Assembly: GCF_023078275.1 (NCBI RefSeq)
Contig: NC_062998.1
Location: 11,870,416 to 11,934,415, forward strand
Direction of reading: 5' to 3'
Origin: Leguminivora glycinivorella
Taxonomy: Eukaryota; Arthropoda; Insecta; Lepidoptera; Tortricidae
DNA length: 64,000 nt
Position numbers and translations under genes: made by a program. The notes under the pieces were generated by a model, which ran no database searches, was not told the DNA's origin, and was given only the letters and a program-made list of their open reading frames with translations. Of the stretch, positions 33,013 to 44,496 are shown piece after piece (the first letter of the stretch is position 1; every line of letters begins with the position of its first letter).

Positions 33013-36000
33013 ATGAAGACTTTAGTGTGTTTTTTAAGCGCTTGCGCGTTTGGTAAGTGAATTTAATATTTTTATATACCTACTACCCAAATAAAATAGT
33101 ACATTACGATAAAAGTTCGAAACGAGTGGCGATAAATTAAAAGACGACCGAAGAGAGTGTTTTAAATGTACGCGAGTTATGAATTTTCTTTTCACACGAG
33201 TATCGTACGACGTTTTTCAGTACAGATGGCCCTCCAAAGTTTCGACCTGACAAGAAAAAATGAACCACATCTCGCACAGTGCGTAAAAAAAGCTCCATCT
33301 GTACTGAAAAGAGATTTTTTATCATGCAACAACAGTATTTACCTACATTAAAAAAATAATAACCAAATATTTAGAAATAAAATCTAATGAACAGTATTGT
33401 TTTTGTTGTTAGTAACTATATTTCTTAGTGAATGTGTTTAGTGAAATTGGGTTTTTTTTAAAGCGCCTAAAAGTGATATTTTTTTATATTTATGTTTATT
33501 TCTCGCTCCTAAATGAACACATCTAATAAATTCAAGGTGAATTTCCATCTCATAATTTAAATTATTATTTATTTTTAAAATTATTAGGATTGCGACGGAA
33601 ATTACGAACTTCCCGCCAATTTTAATAATGTGTAAATTGTGTAATTAATTACGTAATAATGTGTAATGTGTAATGGTACGTTTTCCTAAAGAAAAGCTGC
33701 TAGGTAGATCGATTTTTTGCCCCCAAAACCTTCGTACCACAGCTTGCAATCCTTGCATAAAAGTTTGCATGCAGAGATAAGTAGGTACCATTGCTGACTG
33801 ACAGGAAATAGAATCATTTTTGGATGAATGAATAAAATTCAGACCATATGAAGACTTGAATTGTGTAAATTAATATAAATTAAACGAATTATTGAGCGTC
33901 CATCATATACCTATTTATAGTAGTTACTGCAAAAGATGTGAAACATCACTAATTTTTTTTATCTTTTTTTATGAAAATTTATGCTAACATGAAACAAAAG
34001 TAGGCTTGGGTGCAGTAATACTTCATAAAACTGGAAATCTTAATGTGAGATAGCGTTCCAAAGACAATGATGAATTAAAATTAATTAATTCACTGAATCT
34101 AATGAATCTCTGTCATTAACTTGTTTGTTAGCAATGACCGCAGGTAATTAAAGATCTGAATAGTCCTTGGGATCCATTCTTACAATACAGTGTAGAGTTG
34201 TGGCTTGTAATTTAACACTTAGGTACATTTGTTCTTAAGGTACGTGATAGTTATTTGTTTTATAAAGGTGCACAGGGACTGGTTCAGAATGTGAAAGGAA
34301 TCTTGAGCGTTGCGAGGGTTTCAAAACACGAAGGTTGAACAAATTTTCCCGCGATTCAATATTGGGATTTTTCACTTGCTCGGGTGTCAATGTTGGGACG
34401 TGCGATTATACAACAACTTTGCCCCTGGTGATGATATGACAAGATGTAGGTAGCTAGTAAGCCTTACACCGCTTGGAACTCATGCACTTCGCGTAAAGTA
34501 GGTACCCTTAATGCTTTCGAATTTTAAAGAGTTCTTTACGCTTACAGCGCAAGCACAATTCGGCAGTTTCAACAGCGGTCGGAGTTCGAACGCTTTCGGT
34601 AATACGCGCTCCCAGGCGCAGCCAAGTGCTTTTGGAAGTTCCGGGAACACACGCCAGACTCAGGCCAGCGCGTTCAGCAGTTTCGGGGGTCAAAGCCAGT
34701 CGGCTTTTGGCCGCCAGTCTGCTTTCCAACAGACGACCGCGAGCCCTCGGAGCAGTCAGTACCAACAGCAGCCGACCAGGAGCGCTGGGTCCTGCAGAGA
34801 GTTGAATGAACGCTCTCCTGTGTCTGGGAGCTGTGATCGATACATTGAATGCATAGTAAGTTCTGACTCTTCAGTATCACAATAACCTAGTAGTTTTCGT
34901 CCGATAGTGTGCGTTAAATTAATACTGATGTGACTTCATAAAGATTCCAATATCGAAGATTTTAACATGGAATAATTTTGAACCAAAACCGTCTTATAGA
35001 GCTTATAAAAATTGTCGAAATTGCATTTTTTTAAACGTAGTTACTGAAATACTTTATCCTCTAATGAGCTAATGACCAACTTTCAGAACGGAACAGCCGA
35101 AGAAAAGACCTGTCCAGACGGTTTACTATTCAATGCTAATGCGCTCTTCACAGCGTATCCTTGTCAATACCCGAATGAGGTTCAATGCCTTGAACGTTCA
35201 GCTTTGCGTGAGTACAAATTATTATTATGAGTATAGGTACTTACTTGGCTGGCGCGACAACCCTAAATGAGTTTTGGCCTCCAACACAAGTCCACGCCAC
35301 TTTGCTCGATCTTGAGCGGTATCACGCCGGCTTTCGACGCCGAGCTCACACCATCCGCTTAAGTACGTTTTCACATTATCCGATTTGATATCGTATGTCG
35401 GACCAATATTCCATATATTGAAGGTGCCATCTTGGAAATCTTCCTTTGACAATCATCCTACATCCGATAATGTGAAAACGGTCTAACGTTGGATGACCAG
35501 CAGGACGGCGGCCATTCGGTCGCCACTCGCCAAGCAGGCTCTTTTGACTACCCGATCTTCACCCATCCTTTCAAGGTTACCAAGCCAACATTATAAGTGT
35601 ATCTACTTATGGTAAATTCCCAGCGAGCGTATGTTTAAGACGTCTTCTCAATATTAAATTAAGTTGCATGTGAGATGAATAATAAACGCTGTTCGTGCGT
35701 CTTAAAACTTTGGTTTCCTCTTCGCATGACTAATACTTTGTATAAGTCTTGCAACAATTTTAACATTTTTATTTTGCTATGGCGCTATTGAGTCAATTGT
35801 GTTTGTTAAAAATATATAATTTTTGTTTGTAGGTATATAAAGACAATTTACGCTCTTTCCGCAATGCGATTTCAAAACAAACAGGTATCGACGCTAAAGA
35901 TGCTCATCGCTTATGTTTGTTTTATTTTTTCCTCATTTGACCTAAAATCTAAATATAAACTTGCAGTTTTGTTTATAGTGCCAACTATCACAGGTACTTA

Positions 36001-39000
36001 GGTACCTTCATAATTTAAGCCCATTCACACTTACAAAAGTATGTTTTGAAAGTCATTAAAAATGAAAATTGGGCTTAGCTCTTAGATTAGTAGTACTTAC
36101 CTGCTTTTATTGTTGGCGCGATGATCCAAAATTAATGAGCACACCACTTTACGCGGTCCAGAGCGACATCACGCCGCCCTCTCCGATGCCGGCTTATTTT
36201 CGGTCGTCCAACTGAACGCCGTCCTGCTGGCCATCCAAACATATAGCGATAGAGAGGATCGACTGGAGTAGTAATTAGATAGTGAACACATTTTTGTGTT
36301 TGTAGAGCCCGCTCAACCGACGGAGGACTGTCCCCACCAGTTCGGCTACTTCAAGCTTGGAGATGCGAGGAATTGCAGCGCGTTCAGGAACTGTGTGAAT
36401 GGCGTGGGTTACGACTTCACGTGTCCTGAGGGACTAGCGTTCAGCTCGGAGAGCTATCGCTGCGAGTGGCCCGACGAGGTCGCCGATTGTGATGCTGAAG
36501 GTAATTTGAGACGTAAAAATTGTGTATCACGTTAAAGTAATAGTACATTGTGCAACAAGGGGAGGAAGTTGAATATTACTAACGAGAGTAAGTTAAATCG
36601 CGACGGCTTGCCGGAGCGATTTAAAGACTCGAGTTAGTAATATTCATACTCCCCGAGTTACACACAATGTTTTTCATCACACTCGCAATGTTAAAAATAT
36701 GTTAATAGATGTAAAAAAGTTAAGTACGGTACAAGAAATTTCATTATTCCCTTGGGAGAACGATTTTTCTATAACTCACGCTCCGCTTGCGTGCAATAGC
36801 ACATTTAAAGTGCGGGTGTAATGAAAAGTTCATTTGAAAATGGTGTCAAAAGTTTTACCCCTTACATACTAGTGCTAGTATATCAATCTGATTCAAGTAT
36901 ATAGCGTCTACTTATTTTTTATCTGAAAGCGTAAATGTCACTGAAAATTACATTCATGGAATGGAGACAGAGAACAGCGCTTTATAAGTTCATAACGAAT
37001 ACTTACCAAGTTATACGAGATTCAAAAAACAAATTTTCCATAACGATTAATGTACTTATTCTAAATGACCAAAAGTCATGGCTCCGGGTTTACAATTGTG
37101 ACAAATATGAATATGTTCTTTCAGCGTATTTCAATTAATTATTTGAATATGTCTCACGGAAGTTTAACGTGTATAAATATGAATATGTTCTTTCAGCTTT
37201 CCTTGGCTTCCGCTGCCCCGAGGTGCCAATATCTAAAGAACTTGGACCACCAGCTGGCTACAGATACTACAGGTAACAGTTATCACATCATTTAAATCAT
37301 TTAATTAAGAATAAAATAAACGAAGAGCACTATAAAACAATATTTATAACAATATTTATGCATACGTTGCGCACGTGGGAGAAGCGTGTCCTTAGCCAGT
37401 GGTAGGCAAAGTACGGCCCGCGGACCATGTCCTGCCCATGAAAGAACTGTTATCCGGTCTTCCGTCACCAGTCCTTCAGAATATTGTGTGATATGACCAC
37501 TCCTGTAGTAAAAAAACATTTTTGATGTGGCCCGCCTCTAAAATTCCATCCAATGTTGTACCCCCAATGAAAACAGTTAGCCAACCACTGGACTATGCCA
37601 TAGAGACAAAGGACATGTGATAGATTGTATAATTATCAATAAATCCAATATTGCCTGGCCGAAGTTACCTAGTCACTAACAATATTCTTCACTTATTACC
37701 TGCTTCTTTATGTATATTTGTACCGCTGAATGATTGCCGCATGACTTAATTTTCGACACTAATAATCATTACGGACTAAGTCGTAGAATGTTTTAATGCA
37801 GACAAGGTTACAATGTCAAGCTATAGTTAGAACATTAAACTATGTATAATTTGATTTGTAGTTCATAGAAGGTAACAGGTTGGCATTTAGGTTGACCGGT
37901 CAGTCCGTGTCAGGTAGCCGCTAAATGTCAGCAGATGAGCAACCTTGGTGACGTAACTACTCATTAGAAATACCAACATCTTGCATAAGCTGGCATATGT
38001 GAACATTTTGCGGATTGTTACATGGATCTACCTGTTTTCTCGACACGTATATTCAATAGTATTGTGTCACATGTATATAAATATATGGCCTTAGCGTCTA
38101 TTTCAGACGATTTATGGTGCAATGTCCGAAAGACATCGCTTTTGATGACTAAAGAGACCTATACGAGAGCGACACATTTTGCCATACATCTGACAAGGAA
38201 AGCTTCCAACCGATTGCGACGTTTCGCTATGGTGTCTTCTTTCCCTTGTGTCACATGACAAAATGACATATTGACCGCAACGGCTTTAATTGTACCTCAC
38301 CGAAACAAATGATTTCGAGATATTGACATTTACTTCTTTTCTTTACTATTTATTAAACGGCCAATATCTCAAAAACCAAGACATTTTCATTAAGGTCAAA
38401 TTCGCTTAATAGATAATGAGATGTCCTATCACCAGTATCACCCCTTTTCGTTCTGCCGTTGGTTTCAGAAACACTCGTTGGGTACCTTCATCACTAATGA
38501 TTCTCTGTCACTCTATAATTTCACCTTTGAACTTCAACCAGTTCCCGAGATAATAAACACGGGACCCTAAATCCGTTTTACATATGAAAAGGTCTTAAGA
38601 TAAGTCAAGCTAGACTAGACTCGTTAAGATCCAACGCGATGCGCTGACGCTGACCTAACCGTTAATGATGATTTTACCCTTGACATTCTAAGGTTTAAAC
38701 GTCTATTAAATAAATATTCGTATTCTAATACTTAATGTATAAAAATAATAACTTTGGGTGTTAGTATGGCCGTGATTATCATATTCGAAAATGAGCAAGC
38801 AAAGCTAATCGAAGCTCTCATTTGACTTAAGTACCTACTCATCATCATCATCCTCCTTGCGATATGAGAGCCTGGGGTCCGCTTTGACAACTAATCCCAA
38901 GATTTAGCGTAGACACTATTTTCCGAAAGCGGCTGCCATCTGACCTTCCCACCCAAAGGGTAACTAGGCCTTATTGGGATTAGTCCGATTTGGCTTAAGT

Positions 39001-39554
39001 AGTGTTTTTGTTTTTAACCGTAACTTTAAAAGGATTATTTATTAAACAAAAGACACTTTTGTTCTAATCGAACTACCAAGCACAGCGCATTCAAATTCAC
39101 ATGGCTCGCTAGGGGCAAGTCCCGGCATTCCGATGGTACACAAAAACGTAGATTCTAATTTAAATGAAATTGTGTGAATGAAGGCCATAAGTGTCATTAT
39201 ATTATAAACTCGAATATAGTATGAGCACTGTCAACATGTTTGTTCTATATCCGACTGAAACGATTAAAAGGTTAATAGAATAGACATATAATAGTGACCC
39301 TAATATTCCCCAGGTCCGACGTGAACTGCCAGAAGTATTTCATTTGCATCGAAGGCCGTCCCCGCGTGCTAAGTTGCGGTGGCGACTCCGCGTTCGACGA
39401 CCTCACTTCCACCTGTGTCTCTGCCGACGAAGTCGCGGCTTGCCCACAGGACCTCCGCGCGGCCGCCGCGAGGTCCAGAGAAGAGGAGAAGCAACGGCTC
39501 GCGAAGGAAATATCTTTCAACGCGCGCCCGGTGCAACATAAAAGACGATTCTAA
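33013..39554 (+). CDS. Secreted chitin-binding protein with three CBM14 domains (obstructor/CPAP3 type)
   Basis: Six exons join in phase: 33013-33052, 34548-34855, 35087-35207, 36306-36500, 37197-37272 and 39314-39554 (TAA), giving 326 aa. Exon 1 encodes a signal peptide (MKTLVCFLSACAFAQA). Residues about 17-93 are a Gln/Ser/Phe-rich linker with FGSFNSG- and SAFGS-like repeats. Three peritrophin-A domains with six cysteines each follow, at about 94-150, 164-218 and 226-294. The C-terminus is basic (PVQHKRRF). Three such domains define the obstructor/CPAP3 family, extracellular proteins that bind chitin in cuticle or tracheal matrix. The extended N-terminal linker is unlike the compact obst-A or Gasp proteins; the subfamily is unassigned. 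Introns carry MITEs and SINEs. Confidence 0.9.
33110..33315 (-). mobile_element. Dispersed CAGTACAGATGG repeat in the CPAP3-type gene intron 1
   Basis: TCAGTACAGATGG and CCATCTGTACTGA flank a central part, and the left flank contains GAGTGGCGATAAATTAAAA. It corresponds in reverse to 19957-20160. Confidence 0.55.
33360..34547. other. Intron 1 of the CPAP3-type gene, AT-rich
   Basis: No further exon is supported. A dispersed-repeat fragment lies around 34270-34430. Confidence 0.45.
35250..35590 (-). mobile_element. SINE-like repeat split by a MITE
   Basis: GGCTGGCGCGACAACCC... and ...GACCAGCAGGACGGCGGCC are interrupted by the MITE at 35366-35480. A second, uninterrupted relative lies at about 36112-36237. 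Both are in introns of the CPAP3-type gene. Confidence 0.6.
35366..35480. mobile_element. MITE with CGTTTTCACATTATCCGAT ends (copy 1)
   Basis: Starts CGTTTTCACATTATCCGAT and ends ATCCGATAATGTGAAAACG. Same family as 55592-55718. No ORF. Confidence 0.8.
36112..36237 (-). mobile_element. SINE-like repeat fragment
   Basis: Matches the family at 35250-35590 (GGCGCGATGATCC, AGCGACATCACGCCG, GCCGTCCTGCTGGCC). It lies just before the fourth exon of the CPAP3-type gene. Confidence 0.55.
37273..39313. other. Intron 5 of the CPAP3-type gene
   Basis: A minus-oriented SINE with a CATCATCATCATCC tail lies at about 38840-38998 (same family as 60956-61262). No exon is supported elsewhere. Confidence 0.5.
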
Positions 39555-39654
39555 ACACGAAACAAATAGTCAAGGTTTAATATTTAAAGCTGTCGATGTG
39601 GCTGAAACAACCGATTCTTTAGTTTAGGTACTTAACGGAAAATTAATTACACTT

Positions 39655-39812
39655 TCACTGCGTTAGAGAGCGCGCACACGGGCAACTTTTGGCAGCGACT
39701 TTTTTGTCGCGACCATGACCTAGTATGAAAGTGCGCACACGAAGCGACGTAACTTTTCATACAAATACGAAAGTCGCCGAGCAACTTGGTCGTCCGTGGG
39801 CGCGCACCCTTA
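39655..39812. mobile_element. Possible small inverted-repeat element
   Basis: GAGCGCGCACACGGGCAACTT, TTCATACAAATACG and GGTCGTCCGTGGGCGCGCACC give an imperfect inverted arrangement around GTGCGCACACGAAG. Class uncertain. Confidence 0.35.
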
Positions 39813-40022
39813 GGGACAAAAGGCCACAAACGAAGTGTGTTGCCGCCTTGCCGCAGTGAAGGTGTTATTAGTTATCTGTTTCAAAAGGGGGCAAAGTTGT
39901 CTTGTATGTCTTGTTAGACCGTTCGTGCTAACATTGATATCAATTTTTCATTCGAGAAAAACAACGTTTTTCACCACATCTAAGAAAAATGCAAGTCTAA
40001 ATTTCTAAAATATCAAACAAAT

Positions 40023-40132
40023 TTAACCCTTAAATGCATAGTGATGCATCATGCATTTATGACTCTATTGACAGCATGTCAAAATTCAAATTTGAATAAA
40101 TCTTTGTCAAGGTCATGCATTTAAGTGTTAAA
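40023..40132. mobile_element. Small MITE with TTAACCCTTAAATGC ends
   Basis: The ends TTAACCCTTAAATGCAT and ATGCATTTAAGTGTTAA are inverted. The left arm has an extra copy of the GATGCATCATGCATTTA word. No ORF. Confidence 0.6.
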
Positions 40133-40935
40133 CCGAGCCAAGTCTGCAATGCCAAGATTGCAAAAGAAAATATAATCTATAATCATCTTTAGACCTTGAC
40201 TATACCTAAGTACCTACATAATTTACTTTCAACTAGTCGTTCTCAGTCATTTGAGTTTAACTTAATTATGTCAATGTGTGCATATAAATAAATTTATACG
40301 TATAATTTTTACAATCATTTTAATAAACGCAATAATATTATTATGCAGTGTTTGGACATTATTTTCTCCCTTCCCGTGGTAGACCATCATAAGGTACTTT
40401 TTCTCTTGGAACGTCACAAATATTATGAAAGGAGGTATAATCTATGTGTAAGTATACAAGCTTAAACACGGTAAAATGGATCAATCAGTGCAGCTCCTGA
40501 ATCCCGTGCTGCTACGCGAAAACGGTCTAGTAGACCTCTCGATTTGAAATTCATAACGATTACCGTTCACAGATTTTGGGAAAAATCATACAGGGCGCGA
40601 ATTTTTATATTTGAGAAACTTTTATGTCAATCGATACTTCCAGGATCAAAAGCTAGTATGGAACCAAAATATTTGTACGAGAATCAAAACTTAAAATTTT
40701 CACATGCTATTATATTGAATCAATATTGAATGCAAATCGATTCGATACTAAATTCAGATTCTGAATCAGACCAAAAAATCAGACTGTGTAAGGCTGGCTT
40801 AAGTGAATGTCAAATAATTTTGACATTTAAAAATAACCTCAAATCAAAGTTTCCTTGTTTTACAAACAACCAACACAAAAAATTACCATCTTTTACCGCT
40901 ATCAATAACTTTTACATTGATTTTAATTCGTAAGT
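40133..40935. other. Upstream region of the cyclophilin gene
   Basis: The sequence is AT-rich. Open frames at 40544-40729 and 40730-40933 have no recognisable features. The 5' UTR and promoter should lie in the right part, but no TATA box or initiator can be assigned with confidence. Confidence 0.35.
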
Positions 40936-43612
40936 ATGTCTGTTACGTTGCATACTGATGTTGGTGATATAAAGATCGAACTATTCTGCGAACAGTGCCC
41001 AAGAACATGTGAAAATTTTCTAGCACTTTGTGCAAGCGATTATTACAATGGTTGTTTATTTCATCGAAACATAAAGGTGAGGGTTTTATTACTAAGATAA
41101 AATAGGAAGCCGGCCATAGTTCTTTGTTATACAGAGCATATTTCATCTTACCTCTTGGCATTCATATTAATACCTCGAATGTATCAAAACCTGCTTATGT
41201 ATTGATTTTGCATTATAATTTTTCTTCTTTTTCACAGGGATTTATAGTTCAAACTGGTGATCCCTCAGGAACAGGCAAAGGAGGTACTTCTATCTGGGGC
41301 AAAAAATTTGAAGATGAATTCAGAGAAGATTTAAAGGTAAAAACGTGTTATTTATAAAGTGCCTACCTTATTCCTAAATATTTTCGCTTCAGCTTTCTCT
41401 CCTCGGATGTTCCATCAATTTTGAGGATTTTCAGATCATGTTATTCCCTTGTTAACCAGGTTCCTCCATAGAGTTCATAGCTTTCTGTAGCTTCCTAAAC
41501 ATATGATATTGTGCAGGTTTAGTAGTCTTGCATAGGTGTGGTTATATTAGGCCCACCATAACTACAATCTAGTAGAGAGTGGGCCCTATCTTGTGTCTGC
41601 AAATTTGCACACCATTATTATTCCCTTGCAGCTGTACAGGGGGCAACCAAAGAAGTGTCCGACATGTATTTCTTTAGATATATCAGTTGGATACAGGCAA
41701 CTATCACTTGTTACAACTGCCTGCCTGATTAATAAATATGAAAAAAAATATATATCGCAGTTGAATATTTACTCCCACCAAGTTTAACGGCTCAGCCATG
41801 ACATTGGAGCGAGACACAACAATGGGACTTTTCATTCGCACATATGGGCTGCCACTCACTGCTGTCGTGCTTAGACAAATGTTGTGGCTGGGCCGTTAGA
41901 GGGACAGTCAATGTGTTAATCTGTTCAGTAAATATGAATTTTACAGTAAATATTGTTTATTTTCAGCACAATGCAAGAGGGATGGTGAGCATGGCAAACA
42001 ATGGTCCAAATACAAATGGCAGTCAGTTTTTCATCACCTACGGGGAGCAACCGCATTTAGACTTGAAATACACATTGTTTGGAAGGTACATTATACTATT
42101 ATTATATCTTACATGTTTCTGGCCGCTTGCCGTAAGGCACAGGAGGCAGTTTAGACTAGGGATGTCAAGAATGTCGCATGTGTCACATTCGCGAATGCGA
42201 ATGCGAATATTGAGAATGCGAATGTGCGAATGCGAATGCGAATATCGCTGAATTTCATTAAAAACCAAGCAATCACCAACAACCCGCTAGGTAAAAAAAT
42301 TTAAAATGCTTACTATTGGTCAAAATGCCGAGTACGAAGTAGTACTAACTTCACGCCGTACGAATTTGACCTATCTGCGCATGCGCGAGTCGACAGTCGA
42401 CAAGTAGCAATTGGAGCGGCCGGCGCGGGCGAGGAACAAGCTGCGACTTGCACACATTCGCATTCGCAAAACATTCGCATCGTTTGAAGACAATGCGAAT
42501 GTCAATGCAAATGTTTAAAAGAATGCGAATCATTCGCATATGCGAATGCGAATGCAAATATTCGTAACATCCCTAGTTTAGACTGGTGGGTAATTTCAAT
42601 TTATCAATTTTCTTCCATGAATGATCTTTACATTATTACAGATGTAGTGCGAAAAGCTCTTCCTTCGTATTTTTCTTCATATTTGTCATGCTAGTTCAGA
42701 CAGTGTCAGTACATCTTGTACTGAGACTGACTGAAATAGCATTACACATTCATACGTTTCTTCTTTTCATACTACATCTGTAAGTAGGATGCACTAGAAG
42801 AAACAAATTCATATATTTGTATAGGGGCCGAGCGTGTCAAATTTTGTACTGAAGTTGATTCTTGCCTGTAATTTTAAATATGTCTCAGGCTCTTGATTGT
42901 TCATAATTTTTGTGTTGTTGCAATTGAATATCACGTAACGAGGCATTTTTTATGTTTTGGTTGACTTCAACTTACAAAAATTGACGCCCGAAAGCTGCAA
43001 GCTGCGAGTAAAGACGGACAACTCAGTGGATTTCACTGAGTTCATTTGACACGCTAAGTAGATACGTTTGCTTGATCTATGGTATATATGACATGTGGTA
43101 GGATGTCTTATAGGTCACATATGGCACGCGTGTTGTGTGGACACATATTCACTCAAGTTAATAGTGTGAAACAGAAAATATTTCGATTAGTTGAAATTAC
43201 CTAACACATGACAGTTAATTTTTAACCCCCGACGAAAAAACGACGGTGTCTGTCTGTCTGTGGCATCATAGCTCCCCAATTGAATAATTTAGATTTAGTT
43301 ATTTTTGGTTTGAAAGCTGAGTTAGTTGGGATTGTTCTTTCACGTTCACTATGTTGGGGTTTTTTTTTTGTTGTTAGGTTAGACATTAGAAGTCACATTG
43401 ATTTACTTATAACAATCGTTAATTAACAAATCGTTATTATTTTCCTAAAAATGATGACTATTACAAATATTTTTATAATTTTCAGGGTTTTAGATGGATT
43501 CGAAGCTCTTGATGACTTAGAGAAGATGGCAGTGAACCCAAAAACATATAAGCCCCTTAATGACGCCAAAATCTCATCAGTGACTATACATGCAAATCCC
43601 TTGGCTGGTTAA
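40936..43612 (+). CDS. Ppil3: Peptidyl-prolyl cis-trans isomerase, PPIL3-type cyclophilin
   Basis: Four exons (40936-41076, 41238-41336, 41967-42085 and 43486-43612, stop TAA) give 161 aa, the length I remember for human PPIL3. It starts MSVTLHTDVGDIKIELF and runs as a single cyclophilin domain. Catalytic-site residues are visible: FHR44NIKGF49IVQ52TGD and NGSQFFITYG. The positions of CypA Trp121 and His126 are His and Tyr, as in PPIL3 orthologs. PPIL3 is a small nuclear cyclophilin found with spliceosomes and catalyses proline isomerisation; that role is family knowledge. All introns have GT/AG borders. A possible ATTAAA signal is at 43653-43658. Intron 3 carries a 421-bp MITE. Confidence 0.97.
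42156..42576. mobile_element. 421-bp MITE with CTAGGGATGT ends, made of GAATGC words
   Basis: The ends CTAGGGATGT and ACATCCCTAG are flanked by a perfect 6-bp target duplication TTTAGA (42150-42155 and 42577-42582). Subterminal regions are tandem GCGAATGCGAATGC on the left and its complement on the right, so the element folds into a long hairpin. It lies in intron 3 of the cyclophilin gene. No ORF. Confidence 0.85.
43225..43385 (+). repeat. Dispersed CCCGACGAAAAAACGACGG repeat
   Basis: Same family as 30770-31200, with a short (TCTG)n run. It lies in intron 3 of the cyclophilin gene. Confidence 0.6.
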
Positions 43613-43785
43613 ATGATCTATGTGGCGTGTAATTTTATTTATTATTTACTACATTAAAGTATATAAATGAGTACTAATTCGATTATAATATTTTATTTTA
43701 AATATCCCTTCAATAGAAAAGAAGCTTTTGTTGAGTGGTCCATGATAACGGCGTTGCATCAAGATAGTTTTTTTAAAGCTTTGAA

Positions 43786-44085
43786 AAAATGAAAATGAAA
43801 TATTTATTTTTCAAGTAAACATATTACAATGCGCATATGAGTAATTCCCGAAAAGTTTGTACATTTGGATCACGTCTCCGATTTTGATAAAAGTTGGTAG
43901 GCTGATAAAGTCCATGATGTTGAGCAAGATCCACTAGGTTTCCCAAAATGTCCCAGTTAGTTCGTATGAAAACTTCCTTTTTTGTTGCCGTGATCCAAAT
44001 GTACAAACTTTTCGGGAATTGCTGATATGAACGTCAAATAAAGCTACGCCTCAGCCTCGAGAAGATTTCAGTCCCCCCTCAGTTT
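43786..44085 (+). mobile_element. Interspersed repeat split by a MITE
   Basis: This is a second copy of the 18806-18990 repeat (AATGAAAATGAAATATTTAT to AGATTTCAGTCCCCCCTCAG), interrupted at GCGCATATGA by the MITE at 43841-44024. Confidence 0.75.
43841..44024. mobile_element. MITE with CAGCAATTCCCG termini (copy 3)
   Basis: Starts GTAATTCCCG and ends CGGGAATTGCTG. ATATGA on both sides (43835-43840 and 44025-44030) is a target duplication, confirmed by the uninterrupted site at 18841-18870. Confidence 0.85.
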
Positions 44086-44100
44086 CACATTACTTTCACC

Positions 44101-44204
44101 ATGCGCGGATCCAGGGGGGGGGGGGGTCATGGGGGTCATGACCCTGGGGCCTGGGCCTTTACCACGTGACCCCCCCCTGGGCACGAAGCTGGATCCGCGC
44201 TTGA
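44101..44204. mobile_element. MITE with GCGCGGATCCAG ends and 8-bp target duplication (copy 2)
   Basis: CTTTCACC at 44093-44100 and 44205-44212 flanks ATGCGCGGATCCAG...CTGGATCCGCGCTTGA. The 8-bp duplication points to a hAT-type mobiliser. C-run length differs from copy 1. Confidence 0.75.
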
Positions 44205-44321
44205 CTTTCACCTGTCCCGTTGTCTGTCTGTAACTCTGTACTGTAATCAAATCTTGCAAGTTAAATAGAACTAGCAATATTTGGCCCTACTCTAGTAAAA
44301 CAGTGGTATTATGATTAGACT

Positions 44322-44477
44322 AATGTTTGCCCGCGGCTTCGCTCGCGTTGGAAAGAGACAAAAAGTAGCCTCACCATCCCTTCAACTATCTCCACTTAAA
44401 AAAATACGTCAATTCGTCGCACCGTTTTGCCGTGAAAGACGGACAAACACACTTTCCCATTTATAATATTAATATGG
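44322..44477 (-). mobile_element. Interspersed repeat, GGGCAAAGGCTAGT family
   Basis: Starts GTTTGCCCGCGGCTTCGC and ends TATAATATTAATATGG. It is a shortened copy of the form at 60051-60301. Confidence 0.65.
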
Positions 44478-44496
44478 ATTTAACAGTATAGGTATA

